Part shown: in pieces, positions 25,061 through 33,818 of the stretch
Numbering within the stretch: the first letter of the stretch is position 1
Layout: every line of letters starts with the position of its first letter
Assembly (NCBI GenBank): GCA_947478725.1
Contig: CANJWZ010000041.1
Span: 1 to 38,104, forward strand
Reading direction: 5' to 3'
Length of the DNA stretch: 38,104 nt
Source: Comamonadaceae bacterium
Lineage (GTDB): Bacteria; Pseudomonadota; Gammaproteobacteria; Burkholderiales; Burkholderiaceae_C
Notes under the pieces: generated by a model
Seen by the model: only the letters and a program-made list of their open reading frames with translations
Told to the model about the DNA's origin: nothing
Database searches by the model: none
Program-made: the position numbers and the translations under genes

Positions 25061-26242
25061 ATGACTGAATTGCCCGGCCTGAACTTTCAACTCGGCGAAG
25101 ACATTGACGCGCTGCGCGATGCGGTGCGCGACTTTGCGCAAAGCGAAATCGCCCCGCGCGCGGCCGAGATCGATAAAAACGACTTGTTCCCGGTTGACCT
25201 GTGGCAAAAGATGGGCGCCCTCGGCGTGCTGGGCATCACCGTGAGCGACGAATACGGCGGCGCCGGCATGGGCTACCTGGCCCACATGATTGCGATGGAA
25301 GAGATCAGCCGCGCCAGCGCCTCGGTGGGCTTGAGCTACGGCGCACACAGCAACCTTTGCGTCAACCAGATCAAACGCAACGGCACGGCGGAGCAACGCC
25401 AAAAGTACCTGCCCAAACTCATCACTGGCGAGCACGTGGGCGCACTGGCCATGAGCGAGCCAGGCGCGGGCAGCGACGTGATCAGCATGAAGCTCAAAGC
25501 CGAAGACAAGGGCGGCTATTACCTGCTGAACGGAACCAAGATGTGGATCACCAACGGCCCGGATGCCGACACGCTGGTGGTGTATGCCAAAACCGAGCCT
25601 GAACTGGGCGCGCGCGGTGTGACGGCGTTTTTGATTGAAAAAAGCATGAAGGGGTTTTCATGCGCGCAAAAACTCGACAAACTGGGCATGCGCGGCAGCC
25701 ATACGGGCGAGCTGGTGTTTGACAATGTCGAAGTGCCCAGCAGCCAGATTTTGGGCGGTCTGAACGGTGGCGCCAAAGTGCTGATGAGCGGGCTGGACTA
25801 CGAACGCGCTGTGCTGGCCGCCGGGCCGATCGGCATCATGCAGTCCGTCATGGACAACGTCGTGCCCTACATCCACGACCGCAAACAGTTTGGCCAAAGC
25901 ATTGGCGAGTTTCAGTTGATTCAGGGCAAAGTTGCCGACATGTACACCGTGCTGCAGGCCGGCCGCGCGTTTTGCTACACCGTGGGTAAAAACCTCGACA
26001 TGCTAGGTACTGAACACGTGCGCCAGGTGCGCAAAGACTGCGCATCTGTCATCTTGTGGTGCGCTGAAAAAGCCACCTGGATGGCGGGCGAGGGTGTGCA
26101 GATTTTTGGTGGCAACGGCTACATCAACGACTACCCACTCGGCCGTTTGTGGCGCGATGCCAAGCTGTATGAAATAGGCGCAGGCACGAGCGAGATCCGC
26201 CGCATGCTGATTGGCCGCGAGCTGTTTGCAGAAACCTGCTGA
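25061..26242 (+). CDS. liuA: Isovaleryl-CoA dehydrogenase
   Basis: The 393-aa acyl-CoA dehydrogenase oxidises isovaleryl-CoA to 3-methylcrotonyl-CoA in leucine degradation. It has the signature [13 protein letters not shown] and the C-terminal [39 protein letters not shown]. The usual catalytic Glu of the YEGT position is a Gly (YEIGAGT). The base is instead E248 in GLDYERAVL, the position known from isovaleryl-CoA dehydrogenases (human E254), which supports the specific name (also called ivd). The next genes lie on the same strand. Methylcrotonyl-CoA carboxylase (liuBD), liuC and liuE are not in the window. Confidence 0.94.
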   Translation: MTELPGLNFQLGEDIDALRDAVRDFAQSEIAPRAAEIDKNDLFPVDLWQKMGALGVLGITVSDEYGGAGMGYLAHMIAMEEISRASASVGLSYGAHSNLCVNQIKRNGTAEQRQKYLPKLITGEHVGALAMSEPGAGSDVISMKLKAEDKGGYYLLNGTKMWITNGPDADTLVVYAKTEPELGARGVTAFLIEKSMKGFSCAQKLDKLGMRGSHTGELVFDNVEVPSSQILGGLNGGAKVLMSGLDYERAVLAAGPIGIMQSVMDNVVPYIHDRKQFGQSIGEFQLIQGKVADMYTVLQAGRAFCYTVGKNLDMLGTEHVRQVRKDCASVILWCAEKATWMAGEGVQIFGGNGYINDYPLGRLWRDAKLYEIGAGTSEIRRMLIGRELFAETC

Positions 26243-26342
26243 TTTGCGGCAAAGACCGATGCACCTTCGCAAAGCCAACCGCAGCGCCTGGTGCCCACAC
26301 TGATCACAGCGCTGACTCTCAGCATGTAAGAAAATACGGTTT

Positions 26343-27023
26343 ATGTCCTCCACGCAAGACCTTTTCGCCCATAACCGCGCCTGGGCGGCGCAAATGAAAG
26401 CCGAGCGCCCTGGCTTTTTTACCGGGCTTGAAGCCCAGCAAAGCCCCAAATACATGTGGATTGGCTGCTCTGACAGCCGCGTGCCGGCCAACCAGATCAC
26501 CGGCCTGGAACCTGGCGAAGTCTTTGTGCACCGCAATGTGGGCAATGTGGTGGTGCCGACTGATTTGAACTGCTTGTCGACCATTCAGTACGCGGTCGAC
26601 CAGTTGCATGTCAGTGACCTGATGGTGGTCGGCCACTACGGCTGCGGCGGTGTGCTGGCTGCCTTGCAGGGGATCCGCATCGGCCTGGCCGACAACTGGC
26701 TGCGCCACATCAAGGACGTGCGCGACAACCACCGCGCGCTGATTGAGGCGACGCCGGTCGATGCCCGGCAGGACGTGCTGTGCGAACTCAATGCCATTGA
26801 GCAGGTGGTCAACGTGGCGCAAACCACCGTGGTGCAAGATGCCTGGCTGCGCAAGCAGCCGCTGACATTGCATGGCTGGGTCTATGGATTGAAGAACGGC
26901 CTGTTGATTGACCTGAAGATGACGGTGTCTTGCGATGAAGACCTGGATGCCGCCTACGCCAAGGCCATTGAGATGGTAGGCCAGACAAATCGTGCACCAG
27001 TAGCTACAAAATTAGTAGCGTAG
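26343..27023 (+). CDS. can: Beta-class carbonic anhydrase
   Basis: The 226-aa zinc enzyme interconverts CO2 and bicarbonate. The ligands C42 and D44 (GCSDSRV) and H98 and C101 (HYGCGG) match the E. coli Can numbering exactly. It sits inside the acyl-CoA cluster, where bicarbonate would serve the biotin carboxylases of leucine or propionyl-CoA catabolism (inference; none is in the window). The last ~15 residues, ending VATKLVA, are encoded by a copy of the dispersed palindromic element, and the stop codon lies right at the edge of the element. Confidence 0.95.
   Translation: MSSTQDLFAHNRAWAAQMKAERPGFFTGLEAQQSPKYMWIGCSDSRVPANQITGLEPGEVFVHRNVGNVVVPTDLNCLSTIQYAVDQLHVSDLMVVGHYGCGGVLAALQGIRIGLADNWLRHIKDVRDNHRALIEATPVDARQDVLCELNAIEQVVNVAQTTVVQDAWLRKQPLTLHGWVYGLKNGLLIDLKMTVSCDEDLDAAYAKAIEMVGQTNRAPVATKLVA
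26979..27019 (-). repeat. Dispersed palindromic element, copy 6 (3' end of can)
   Basis: On the minus strand it reads GCTACTAATTTTGTAGCTAC, then TGGTGCACGATTTGTCTGGC. The arm lies at 27000-27019 and encodes VATKLVA before the TAG stop. It therefore forms the C-terminal tail of Can. Confidence 0.7.
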
Positions 27024-27028
27024 TCTGT

Positions 27029-28840
27029 ATGTTCCCGCAACGCCTTGACTCCTATCTCGCCTACGACATCGCCAAAGCGATGATGGACGGCTTTAACCGC
27101 CACTATCAGTTGTTTCGCTCTGAGTCGGCCAGTGCCAAGCAGCGCTTTGAAACCGCCGACTGGCACGGCCAGCAGCGTGCCCAGCGGGAAAGAATTGAGT
27201 TTTACGACCTGCGGGTACGCGAGGCGTCAACCAGTCTGGAGCTTCATTTCAAGGCCGGTGAGCAAACCATGGAGGTGTGGCAGCAGGTCAAGCTGCATTA
27301 CATCGGGCTGTTGGTGAACCACCAGCAACCCGAGTTGGCGGAGACATTCTTTAACTCGGTCACCACCAAAATTTTGCACCGGAGTTATTTCCAAAACGAC
27401 TTTATTTTTGTCCGCCCCGCTGTCAGTACCGAGTACATTGAAAACGGCAAATCCACAGCGTTGCCGACTTATCGCTCGTATTACCCCACCCTTGAAACCA
27501 TGCAGGCCACGGTGCTGCAACTGATCAATGACTTTGACTTGCAGGTGGCGTTTGAAGACAGTTCACGCGACGCTGCTTACGTGGTTGAAGCGATGCAAAA
27601 GCGCTTGGGCGACGTCAAGCTTCGGGCAAACTTTCAAATACAGGTGCTGTCTGGTTTGTTTTACCGCAACAAGGGCGCTTATGTGGTGGGCAAAATCATC
27701 AACGGCTTTACCGAGCATCCATTTGCCTTGCCTGTCCTGCACAACAAAGACGGCAAACTGGTGATTGATGCCGCGTTGTTTGGCGAAGACGACTTGTTGA
27801 TTCTGTTCAGCTTTGCGCGTGCTTACTTCATGGTCGACATGGGCATACCATCGGCCTACGTACAGTTTTTGCGCAGCATGATGCCGCGCATGCCGCGTGC
27901 CGAAATTTACAACGCCCTTGGTTTGGCCAAGCAGGGCAAGACGCTTTTTTACCGCGACTTTTTGTACCACCTGCGGCATTCCACCGACAAGTTCCGCATT
28001 GCGCCCGGCATCAAGGGCATGGTCATGCTGGTGTTTGACTTGCCCAGTTTCCCCTATGTGTTCAAGGTCATCAAAGACTATTACCCGCCGCAAAAAGACA
28101 CCACGCGAGAACAAATAAAAGGAAAATATCTCTTGGTCAAGCAGCACGACCGGGTAGGCCGCATGGCCGACACGCAAGAGTACAGCGAGGTGGCTTTTCC
28201 GCGTGACCGCTTTGACGACGAACTGATTGCCGAGATCGAAAAGTTTGCGCCCAGCCAGCTTGAAATATCCGACCGCGACGGTGACGGCCAGATGGAAGTC
28301 ATCATCAAGCATGTGTACATTGAGCGGCGCATGATTCCGCTCAACATCTATTTACAAGAAGCCTTTGATGCCGGTGTTGACGAGCCTGATGCGCAGGGCC
28401 AGATTGAGCGTGCCGTTGTTGAATACGGCAACGCCATCAAGGACCTGGTGGCCGCCAACATTTTTCCTGGCGATATGCTCTGGAAAAACTTTGGTATCAC
28501 CCGCCATGGCAAGGTGGTGTTTTATGACTACGACGAGATTGAATACATCACCGACTGCAAATTCCGCAAGGTACCCGCGCCACGCCATGAAGAAGACGAA
28601 ATGAGTGGCGAGATCTGGTATTCGGTCGGACCCAAAGATGTGTTCCCTGAAACCTTTGGGCCGTTTTTGCTGGGCAACGGCGCGGTGCGCAGCGTGTTCA
28701 TGCGCCACCATGCTGATTTGCTCGACGCGGCCTTCTGGCAACATCACCAGTCACGCATTCGGGCGGGACACGTGTTTGACGTGTTCCCGTATGAGCAGGA
28801 CAAGCGCTTTGCGCAGGCCAAAAACATTTCAGTGGCCTGA
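27029..28840 (+). CDS. aceK: Isocitrate dehydrogenase kinase/phosphatase
   Basis: This 603-aa bifunctional enzyme phosphorylates and dephosphorylates isocitrate dehydrogenase, setting flux between the TCA cycle and the glyoxylate shunt. The ATP-binding loop APGIKGM starts at residue 325 (E. coli 315), followed by K346 (E. coli K336) in [12 protein letters not shown] and D381 (E. coli D371) in RMADTQEYS. The length is slightly above E. coli AceK. It starts 5 nt after can, in an acetyl-CoA-yielding cluster rather than the usual aceBAK operon. No isocitrate lyase or malate synthase is present. The placement fits a need to divert acetyl-CoA carbon (inference). Confidence 0.96.
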   Translation: MFPQRLDSYLAYDIAKAMMDGFNRHYQLFRSESASAKQRFETADWHGQQRAQRERIEFYDLRVREASTSLELHFKAGEQTMEVWQQVKLHYIGLLVNHQQPELAETFFNSVTTKILHRSYFQNDFIFVRPAVSTEYIENGKSTALPTYRSYYPTLETMQATVLQLINDFDLQVAFEDSSRDAAYVVEAMQKRLGDVKLRANFQIQVLSGLFYRNKGAYVVGKIINGFTEHPFALPVLHNKDGKLVIDAALFGEDDLLILFSFARAYFMVDMGIPSAYVQFLRSMMPRMPRAEIYNALGLAKQGKTLFYRDFLYHLRHSTDKFRIAPGIKGMVMLVFDLPSFPYVFKVIKDYYPPQKDTTREQIKGKYLLVKQHDRVGRMADTQEYSEVAFPRDRFDDELIAEIEKFAPSQLEISDRDGDGQMEVIIKHVYIERRMIPLNIYLQEAFDAGVDEPDAQGQIERAVVEYGNAIKDLVAANIFPGDMLWKNFGITRHGKVVFYDYDEIEYITDCKFRKVPAPRHEEDEMSGEIWYSVGPKDVFPETFGPFLLGNGAVRSVFMRHHADLLDAAFWQHHQSRIRAGHVFDVFPYEQDKRFAQAKNISVA

Positions 28841-28868
28841 TTAAAAATTTATTGTTAAAGGAAAAACC

Positions 28869-30065
28869 ATGTCTGATTCAAACGTCAAGGACTTCATCGT
28901 TATTTTGGGCGCAGCCCGCACGCCCATGGGCGCCTTTCAAGGTGACTTCGCATCGCTGTCAGCGCACGACCTGGGTGGCGTCGCCATCAAGGCGGCAGTT
29001 GAGCGGGCAGGCGTGGCCGCTGACAAGGTCGACGAAGTGCTGTTTGGCAACTGCCTGATGGCGGGGCAGGGCCAGGCGCCAGCACGGCAGGCCGGCTTCA
29101 AAGGCGGCCTTCCTGCCAGCGCGGGCGCAGTCACCTTGTCAAAAATGTGCGGCTCGGGCATGGAGGCGACGCTGCTGGCGCACGACCAGCTGGTCGCTGG
29201 CAGCCGCGACCTGATGGTGGTAGGCGGCATGGAAAGCATGACCAACGCGCCGCACCTGCTGCTCAAAGGGCGCACTGGCATTCGCCTTGGGCATGACCGC
29301 ATTTATGACCACATGATGCTCGACGGGCTGGAGGACGCTTACGAACCAGGCCGCACCATGGGTACCTTCGGCGAACAGTGTGCCGACAAGTACAAGTTCA
29401 CCCGCGACGCACAAGACGCGTTTGCCACCGCCAGCGTCAACCGTGCCAAGGCGGCGACGGCTTCAGGCGCGTTCGCCCCTGAGATTGCCCCTGTTACCGT
29501 CAAAACCCGTGCGGGCGAGGTGGTGGTGTCCATTGACGAAGGCCCCGGCAAGGTCAAGCTCGACAAAATCGCCGGCCTCAAGCCAGCGTTCAAAAAAGAC
29601 GGCACCATCACCGCTGCGTCCAGCTCGTCGATCAATGACGGTGCAGCGGCTCTGGTCTTGAGCCGTGAATCCACCGCCAAAGAACTCGGCGCAACGCCCA
29701 TTGCCCGCATCCTCGGCCACGCCACCTTTGCGCAGGCGCCTGAATGGTTTACCACCGCACCCGTTGGCGCCGTCAACAAGCTGCTCAAGAAAATCGGCTG
29801 GACCGTCAAAGACGTGGATCTGTGGGAAGTCAATGAAGCTTTCGCCGTGGTGCCGATGGCTGCGATGACCGAGCTGGGCATCAGCCACGACATCGTCAAC
29901 GTCAATGGCGGCGCCTGTGCCTTGGGTCACCCGATTGGCGCCAGCGGCGCCCGCATCATCGTCACGCTGATTTACGCACTCAAGGCACGAGGCTTGAAAA
30001 AAGGCATCGCCACGTTGTGTATTGGCGGCGGCGAGGGCACGGCAATCGCGATCGAGTTACTGTAA
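28869..30065 (+). CDS. Acetyl-CoA C-acetyltransferase (thiolase)
   Basis: The 398-aa thiolase has the nucleophile C94 (KMCGSGME), H354 (GHPIGASG) and the second Cys C384 (LCIGGGEG), the complete thiolase set. It interconverts two acetyl-CoA with acetoacetyl-CoA, the step that finishes leucine-derived acetoacetate breakdown or begins polyhydroxybutyrate synthesis. AtoB- and PhaA-type roles cannot be separated here. The start follows AAAGGA with good spacing, 28 nt after aceK. Confidence 0.93.
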   Translation: MSDSNVKDFIVILGAARTPMGAFQGDFASLSAHDLGGVAIKAAVERAGVAADKVDEVLFGNCLMAGQGQAPARQAGFKGGLPASAGAVTLSKMCGSGMEATLLAHDQLVAGSRDLMVVGGMESMTNAPHLLLKGRTGIRLGHDRIYDHMMLDGLEDAYEPGRTMGTFGEQCADKYKFTRDAQDAFATASVNRAKAATASGAFAPEIAPVTVKTRAGEVVVSIDEGPGKVKLDKIAGLKPAFKKDGTITAASSSSINDGAAALVLSRESTAKELGATPIARILGHATFAQAPEWFTTAPVGAVNKLLKKIGWTVKDVDLWEVNEAFAVVPMAAMTELGISHDIVNVNGGACALGHPIGASGARIIVTLIYALKARGLKKGIATLCIGGGEGTAIAIELL

Positions 30066-30066
30066 A

Positions 30067-30108
30067 GTTTATAGCTACTCGCCCTTATATTTATTGGTCT
30101 GGAGCTGG
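30067..30108 (+). repeat. Dispersed palindromic element, copy 7 (leader of an acyl-CoA dehydrogenase gene)
   Basis: TATAGCTACTCGCCCTTATA followed by TTTATTGGTCTGGAGC matches the right-hand part of the family; the left palindromic arm is missing. It starts right behind the thiolase stop. Its GGAG (30101-30104) is placed as the Shine-Dalgarno for the TTG start at 30111. Confidence 0.65.
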
Positions 30109-30110
30109 TT

Positions 30111-31241
30111 TTGATACTGAACAATGAGCAAAATCAGGTGCGCGAAGCCGTCCGCGACTTCTGCGTGCAAGAACTCTGGCCCCATGCTGCCGCCTGGGAC
30201 AAAGCGCACACTTTCCCGGTGCAGGCTCACAAAGGCCTGGCCGCGCTGGGCGCTTACGGCATCTGCGTGCCTGACGACTTGGGCGGCGCGGGGCTCGACT
30301 ATCTAACGTTGGCGGTGGTGATTGAGGAAATCGCTGCCGGCGACGGCGGCACCAGCACGGCGATCAGTGTGACCAACTGTCCGGTCAATGCGATTTTGAT
30401 GCGCTACGGCAATGCGCAGCAACAAAAGCAGTGGCTCACGCCGCTGGCGCAAGGCCACATGCTGGGTGCGTTTTGTTTAACCGAGCCGCATGCGGGCAGT
30501 GATGCCTCGTCGCTCAAAACCACTGCCATCCAGGACGCTGATGGTTATGTCATCAACGGCGTCAAGCAGTTCATCACCAGTGGCAAAAACGGCCATGTCG
30601 CCATCGTGATTGCCGTGACCGACAAGGCCGCAGGCAAAAAAGGCATGAGCGCCTTCATTGTGCCCACCAGCAGCCCCGGCTACAGCGCCGACAGGCTGGA
30701 AGACAAGCTGGGCCAACACTCCAGCGACACCGCACAAGTCAACTTTGACAACTGCCGCATCCCGCATGAAAACCTGATTGGCAAGGAAGGCGAAGGCTAC
30801 AAAATTGCCCTCAGCGCACTTGAAGGCGGGCGCATCGGCATTGCCGCGCAAAGCATTGGCATGGCGCGCAGCGCGTTTGATGTGGCGCTCAGCTACGCCA
30901 AAGACCGCACCAGCTTTGGCAGCGCCATCATCGACCACCAGGCGGTGGGTTTCAGGCTGGCCGACTGCGCCACCCAAATTGAAGCCGCCCGCCAACTGAC
31001 CTGGCACGCCGCCGCCCTGCGCGATGCTGGCCTGCCCTGCCTGAAAGAAGCCGCCATGGCCAAACTGTTTGCCAGCGAAATGGCCGAGCAGGTGTGCAGC
31101 GCCGCCATCCAGACGCTGGGTGGCTACGGCTACGTGAGCGACTTCCCGGTCGAGCGCATTTACCGCGACGTGCGGGTCTGCCAGATTTATGAAGGCACGT
31201 CGGATGTGCAGAAGATCATCATCCAGAGGGCGTTGGCATGA
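30111..31241 (+). CDS. Acyl-CoA dehydrogenase, short-chain type
   Basis: The 376-aa flavoprotein has AFCLTEPHAGSDASSL (FAD/substrate motif), the C-terminal QTLGGYGYVSDFPVERIYRDVRVCQIYEGTSDVQK, and catalytic E361 in YEGT, the standard position for butyryl/short-chain enzymes and unlike the neighbouring isovaleryl-CoA dehydrogenase. The start is TTG, with GGAG six nt upstream; no ATG preserves the conserved N-terminus. The 3' end overlaps the next gene by 4 bp. The substrate may be a short or branched acyl-CoA, but the chain length is not determinable. Confidence 0.92.
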   Translation: MILNNEQNQVREAVRDFCVQELWPHAAAWDKAHTFPVQAHKGLAALGAYGICVPDDLGGAGLDYLTLAVVIEEIAAGDGGTSTAISVTNCPVNAILMRYGNAQQQKQWLTPLAQGHMLGAFCLTEPHAGSDASSLKTTAIQDADGYVINGVKQFITSGKNGHVAIVIAVTDKAAGKKGMSAFIVPTSSPGYSADRLEDKLGQHSSDTAQVNFDNCRIPHENLIGKEGEGYKIALSALEGGRIGIAAQSIGMARSAFDVALSYAKDRTSFGSAIIDHQAVGFRLADCATQIEAARQLTWHAAALRDAGLPCLKEAAMAKLFASEMAEQVCSAAIQTLGGYGYVSDFPVERIYRDVRVCQIYEGTSDVQKIIIQRALA

Positions 31242-32152
31242 CACCCTACCCGCCACCCAACCAGCTATCTAACCCATCCATAGCCGATGCAGGGCATCAC
31301 CACGCCGACCTGGGTGATGTGCAATTGCATTACGTCACCATGGGCAAAGTCAGCACCAACACCAGTACCAACAATCTACCCGTGGTGTTGCTGCATGGCT
31401 GGCCGCAAAGCTGGTACGCGTGGCGCCACGTTATGCCTGAACTGGCCAAAACGCGCTTAGTGATTGCGCCTGATCTGCGCGGTCTGGGTGACTCGTCGCG
31501 TCCGCTGGATGGGTACGACAAAAAAACCATCGCGAATGACATCTGGCGCTTGCTGCACGACCACCTGGGTCTCAAAGAGTTTTGTCTGGTCGGCCACGAT
31601 TGGGGCGGACCCACAGCCTACGCCATGGCGGCGGCGCATCCCCAGGCCGTGCGCAAGCTCGCCGTACTGGATGTGACCATCCCTGGCGACGGCGGCACCA
31701 ATTTCAGTCAAGGCGGCAGACGCTGGCACCATGCCTTTCACCAGACTGCAGATTTGCCGGAGGCGCTGATCGCTGGCCGCGAGCAGATTTATTTCACCTG
31801 GTTTTACCGCAACTGGGGTCATCACAGCCAAGTCTTGCCAGACCAGGCCATCGCCGAATATTTGCGCGTTTACAGCCAGCCGGGCGCGTTGCGTGCCGGC
31901 TTTGCCTACTACCGCAATTTACCCCGTGACATTCTTGAGAACCAGGCCATTGCCCAGACTTTCAAGCTAGCCATGCCCGTGCTGGCGTTGGGTGGCAACA
32001 TGGGGTGGGGGCGCGGCACGGAAGTGCTCGACTCATTGCAGCGCCTGGGCACCGATGTACGTGGCGGCGTGATAGACAACTGCGGCCACTGGATGGCTGA
32101 AGAGCAACCCGATGCGCTCTTGGCACACTTGCTGCCGTTTTTGGCAGCCTAG
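31238..32152 (+). CDS. Alpha/beta hydrolase, epoxide-hydrolase/haloalkanoate-dehalogenase type
   Basis: The 304-aa protein has HGWPQSWYAWRHVMPEL (oxyanion HGxP motif), the nucleophile elbow GHDWGG, in which Asp is the nucleophile as in epoxide hydrolases and haloacetate dehalogenases, and a C-terminal His in NCGHWMAEEQP. Its ATG overlaps the acyl-CoA dehydrogenase stop (ATGA), so it is the last gene of the acyl-CoA transcript. Its physiological substrate is unknown. Confidence 0.88.
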   Translation: MTPYPPPNQLSNPSIADAGHHHADLGDVQLHYVTMGKVSTNTSTNNLPVVLLHGWPQSWYAWRHVMPELAKTRLVIAPDLRGLGDSSRPLDGYDKKTIANDIWRLLHDHLGLKEFCLVGHDWGGPTAYAMAAAHPQAVRKLAVLDVTIPGDGGTNFSQGGRRWHHAFHQTADLPEALIAGREQIYFTWFYRNWGHHSQVLPDQAIAEYLRVYSQPGALRAGFAYYRNLPRDILENQAIAQTFKLAMPVLALGGNMGWGRGTEVLDSLQRLGTDVRGGVIDNCGHWMAEEQPDALLAHLLPFLAA

Positions 32153-32233
32153 TAGGGTTTGCTGGATGGGTTTAAATCGACCTACAAATGGCTGAAAATC
32201 AACCAGTAAAAGTCGGTTAACGATGGTGTTAAT

Positions 32234-32665
32234 TTGAAAAACCTACCCCTGATTGAACAAACCTGCCACTGTGGGCGTACAAATTCAGCCGGCAAACTTC
32301 TCACGCTAGCCGCCTGCTGCGTCCGCTACCTCAACGACTTTGAAAACACCCCGGCCCCTGATGCAGAAAGCCTGATGCGTTCGCGCTATAGCGCTTTTGT
32401 CATGAAGCGCAGTGACTACGTTCTAGCCACCTGGCACGCCAGCACTCGACCTGCCTCAGTATCGACAGACGACCAGGCCAAATGGCTGGGTCTGGAAGTG
32501 CGCCGCCACACCGTGACGGACGCAGACCACGCCGAGGTGGAGTTTGTCGCCCGCTACCGCATCTCCGGCCGTGGTGCGCGCATCCACGAGCTGAGCCGCT
32601 TTGTGCGCGACGCAGGGCGTTGGTACTATCTGGACGGCGGTTCGCGGAAAAAACGCTCTTTTTGA
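32234..32665 (+). CDS. YchJ-family protein (UPF0225)
   Basis: The 143-aa protein has an N-terminal Cys-rich motif TCHCG, then AACCVRYL. This is the zinc-binding SEC-C-like pattern of YchJ, although the spacing between the Cys pairs is longer than usual. APDAESLMRSRYSAF follows, the family signature, then LATWHAST and RWYYLDG. The function of the family is unknown. The start is TTG (32234), since no ATG precedes the Cys motif closely. A short GCTC-GAGC hairpin with a T run at its 3' end (32655-32672) may act as a weak terminator. Confidence 0.85.
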   Translation: MKNLPLIEQTCHCGRTNSAGKLLTLAACCVRYLNDFENTPAPDAESLMRSRYSAFVMKRSDYVLATWHASTRPASVSTDDQAKWLGLEVRRHTVTDADHAEVEFVARYRISGRGARIHELSRFVRDAGRWYYLDGGSRKKRSF

Positions 32666-32689
32666 GCTTTTTGGGTGTGTTTTAGGCTG

Positions 32690-32733
32690 TCAGGCCTCTA
32701 AAAACATAGGTAAACAGCTCCTGAATAAATAGC
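32690..32733 (-). repeat. Dispersed palindromic element, copy 8 (leader of the HAD gene)
   Basis: On the minus strand it reads GCTATTTATTCAGGAGCTGT, then TTACCTATGTTTTTAGAGGCCTGA. It ends 7 nt before the HAD gene ATG and therefore forms its leader. It faces against that gene, the orientation that does not supply a Shine-Dalgarno. Confidence 0.75.
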
Positions 32734-32740
32734 ATTTAAC

Positions 32741-33412
32741 ATGACCTCACTGAAATTTGACGCCGTCTTGTTCGACTGCGATGGTGTTCTGGTCGACAGT
32801 GAGCCGATCACCAACGGCGTGCTGCGCGACATGCTGGCCGAGTCTGGCTGGGTACTCACACCGGCTGAATGCATGCGCCTTTTTATTGGCAAAGCCGTCA
32901 AGGACGAGCGCGCCCTGATTGAAGCCAACACCGGCCAGCCGCTGACCGATGACTGGATGCAGCGCTTTCGGGAGCGGCGCAATGCGGGCTTGCTGGCCAA
33001 TGTCACGGCGATTCGCGGTGCGGTGGAGGCGGCGGCCAGCATCCATGCGCTGTTTGATGGCCGCATCGCCTGCGCGTCGGGGGCTGACCGCTTCAAGGTG
33101 GAACTGCAGATGGACAAGTGCGGCTTGATGCCTTATTTCAAAGGCCATATCTTCAGCGGTCATGAGACACCGCGTTCCAAGCCTTTTCCGGATGTCTATC
33201 TGGCGGCCGCTGCAGCACTTGGCGTGGACCCCAAGCGCTGCGTGGTGGTCGAAGACAGCGTGACCGGCGTGATGGCGGGGGTGGCTGCGGGCGCCACCGT
33301 GTTTGGCTACAGCCCGCCTGAAGCGGGACACGATTCGCCCGATGCATTGCGCAAGGCAGGTGCCGCGCTGGTGTTTACCGCCATGAGCGCCTTGCCCCAG
33401 TTGTTGGGCTGA
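32741..33412 (+). CDS. HAD-superfamily phosphatase (phosphoglycolate/sugar-phosphate type)
   Basis: The 223-aa HAD hydrolase has motif I FDAVLFDCDGVLVDSEP (residues ~5-20), a helical cap, motif II near CASGADRFKVEL, motif III Lys in HETPRSKPFPDVYLAAA, and motif IV VVVEDSVTGVMAG. This is the subfamily of phosphoglycolate phosphatase, beta-phosphoglucomutase and YieH-type enzymes, and the substrate is not assignable. No strong Shine-Dalgarno is seen; the palindromic element lies just upstream. Its stop abuts the end of the DUF427 remnant on the other strand. Confidence 0.9.
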   Translation: MTSLKFDAVLFDCDGVLVDSEPITNGVLRDMLAESGWVLTPAECMRLFIGKAVKDERALIEANTGQPLTDDWMQRFRERRNAGLLANVTAIRGAVEAAASIHALFDGRIACASGADRFKVELQMDKCGLMPYFKGHIFSGHETPRSKPFPDVYLAAAAALGVDPKRCVVVEDSVTGVMAGVAAGATVFGYSPPEAGHDSPDALRKAGAALVFTAMSALPQLLG

Positions 33413-33413
33413 T

Positions 33414-33588
33414 GGTCTTTGGCCTGGCCCTTCCGTTCGCCAAACGAGCTGCCTCGGCTGGGCTGCAGCAGGGCGCGGTTCACATCGGCCCAAGGGATGT
33501 AAAAGCTGGGCGGGTGTGGTGTCTCCAGCACCAAAAGGGCCCTGCGGCTGCGGGCGGCGTCTAGCCAGACGGGGGTCGTTGGCTTCAT
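33414..33588 (-). pseudogene. DUF427-domain gene remnant (3' truncated)
   Basis: From an ATG at 33586-33588 the frame reads about 55 residues resembling the N-terminal half of DUF427 proteins: VWLDAARSRRALLVLE, FYIPWADVNRALLQPS, RGSSFGERKGQA. The family normally continues CxWKGxAxYW and about 50 more residues, but here similarity stops after the GERKG region, exactly where the HAD gene ends. The usual Cys before the KG motif is Gly. It is best read as a truncated, dead gene. The assignment is from remembered family pattern. Confidence 0.55.
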
Positions 33589-33660
33589 GCCGGTATTTTG
33601 AGCAAAACTGGTTTGTAAGGAAGTTTGAAGGGTGTTTGAGGCTGGGTTTTGTCATTTTTA

Positions 33661-33719
33661 GGACAAAAGTGGCTGTAGCCCAATAAATACATGGGTCAGA
33701 AGCTCCTAAAAATATAGTA
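33661..33719 (-). repeat. Dispersed palindromic element, copy 9 (intergenic)
   Basis: On the minus strand it reads TTACTATATTTTTAGGAGCT, then TCTGACCCATGTATTTATTG, then GGCTACAGCC. It is the most diverged copy. It lies between the DUF427 remnant and the aminotransferase gene. Confidence 0.6.
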
Positions 33720-33818
33720 ACTAAATATAATTAAGCGGCCAGCAACCCGGTCACCCACAAAACGCCCGCCCGTGATAACCTATCAGACCCTCATTTGCAC
33801 CTAACGAGAGACAACACC

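Noticed and set aside
32747..33655. Minus-strand frame of 302 codons spanning the HAD gene
   Set aside because: Most of it is antisense to the HAD phosphatase, and it is not in the frame of the DUF427 remnant. No family resemblance.
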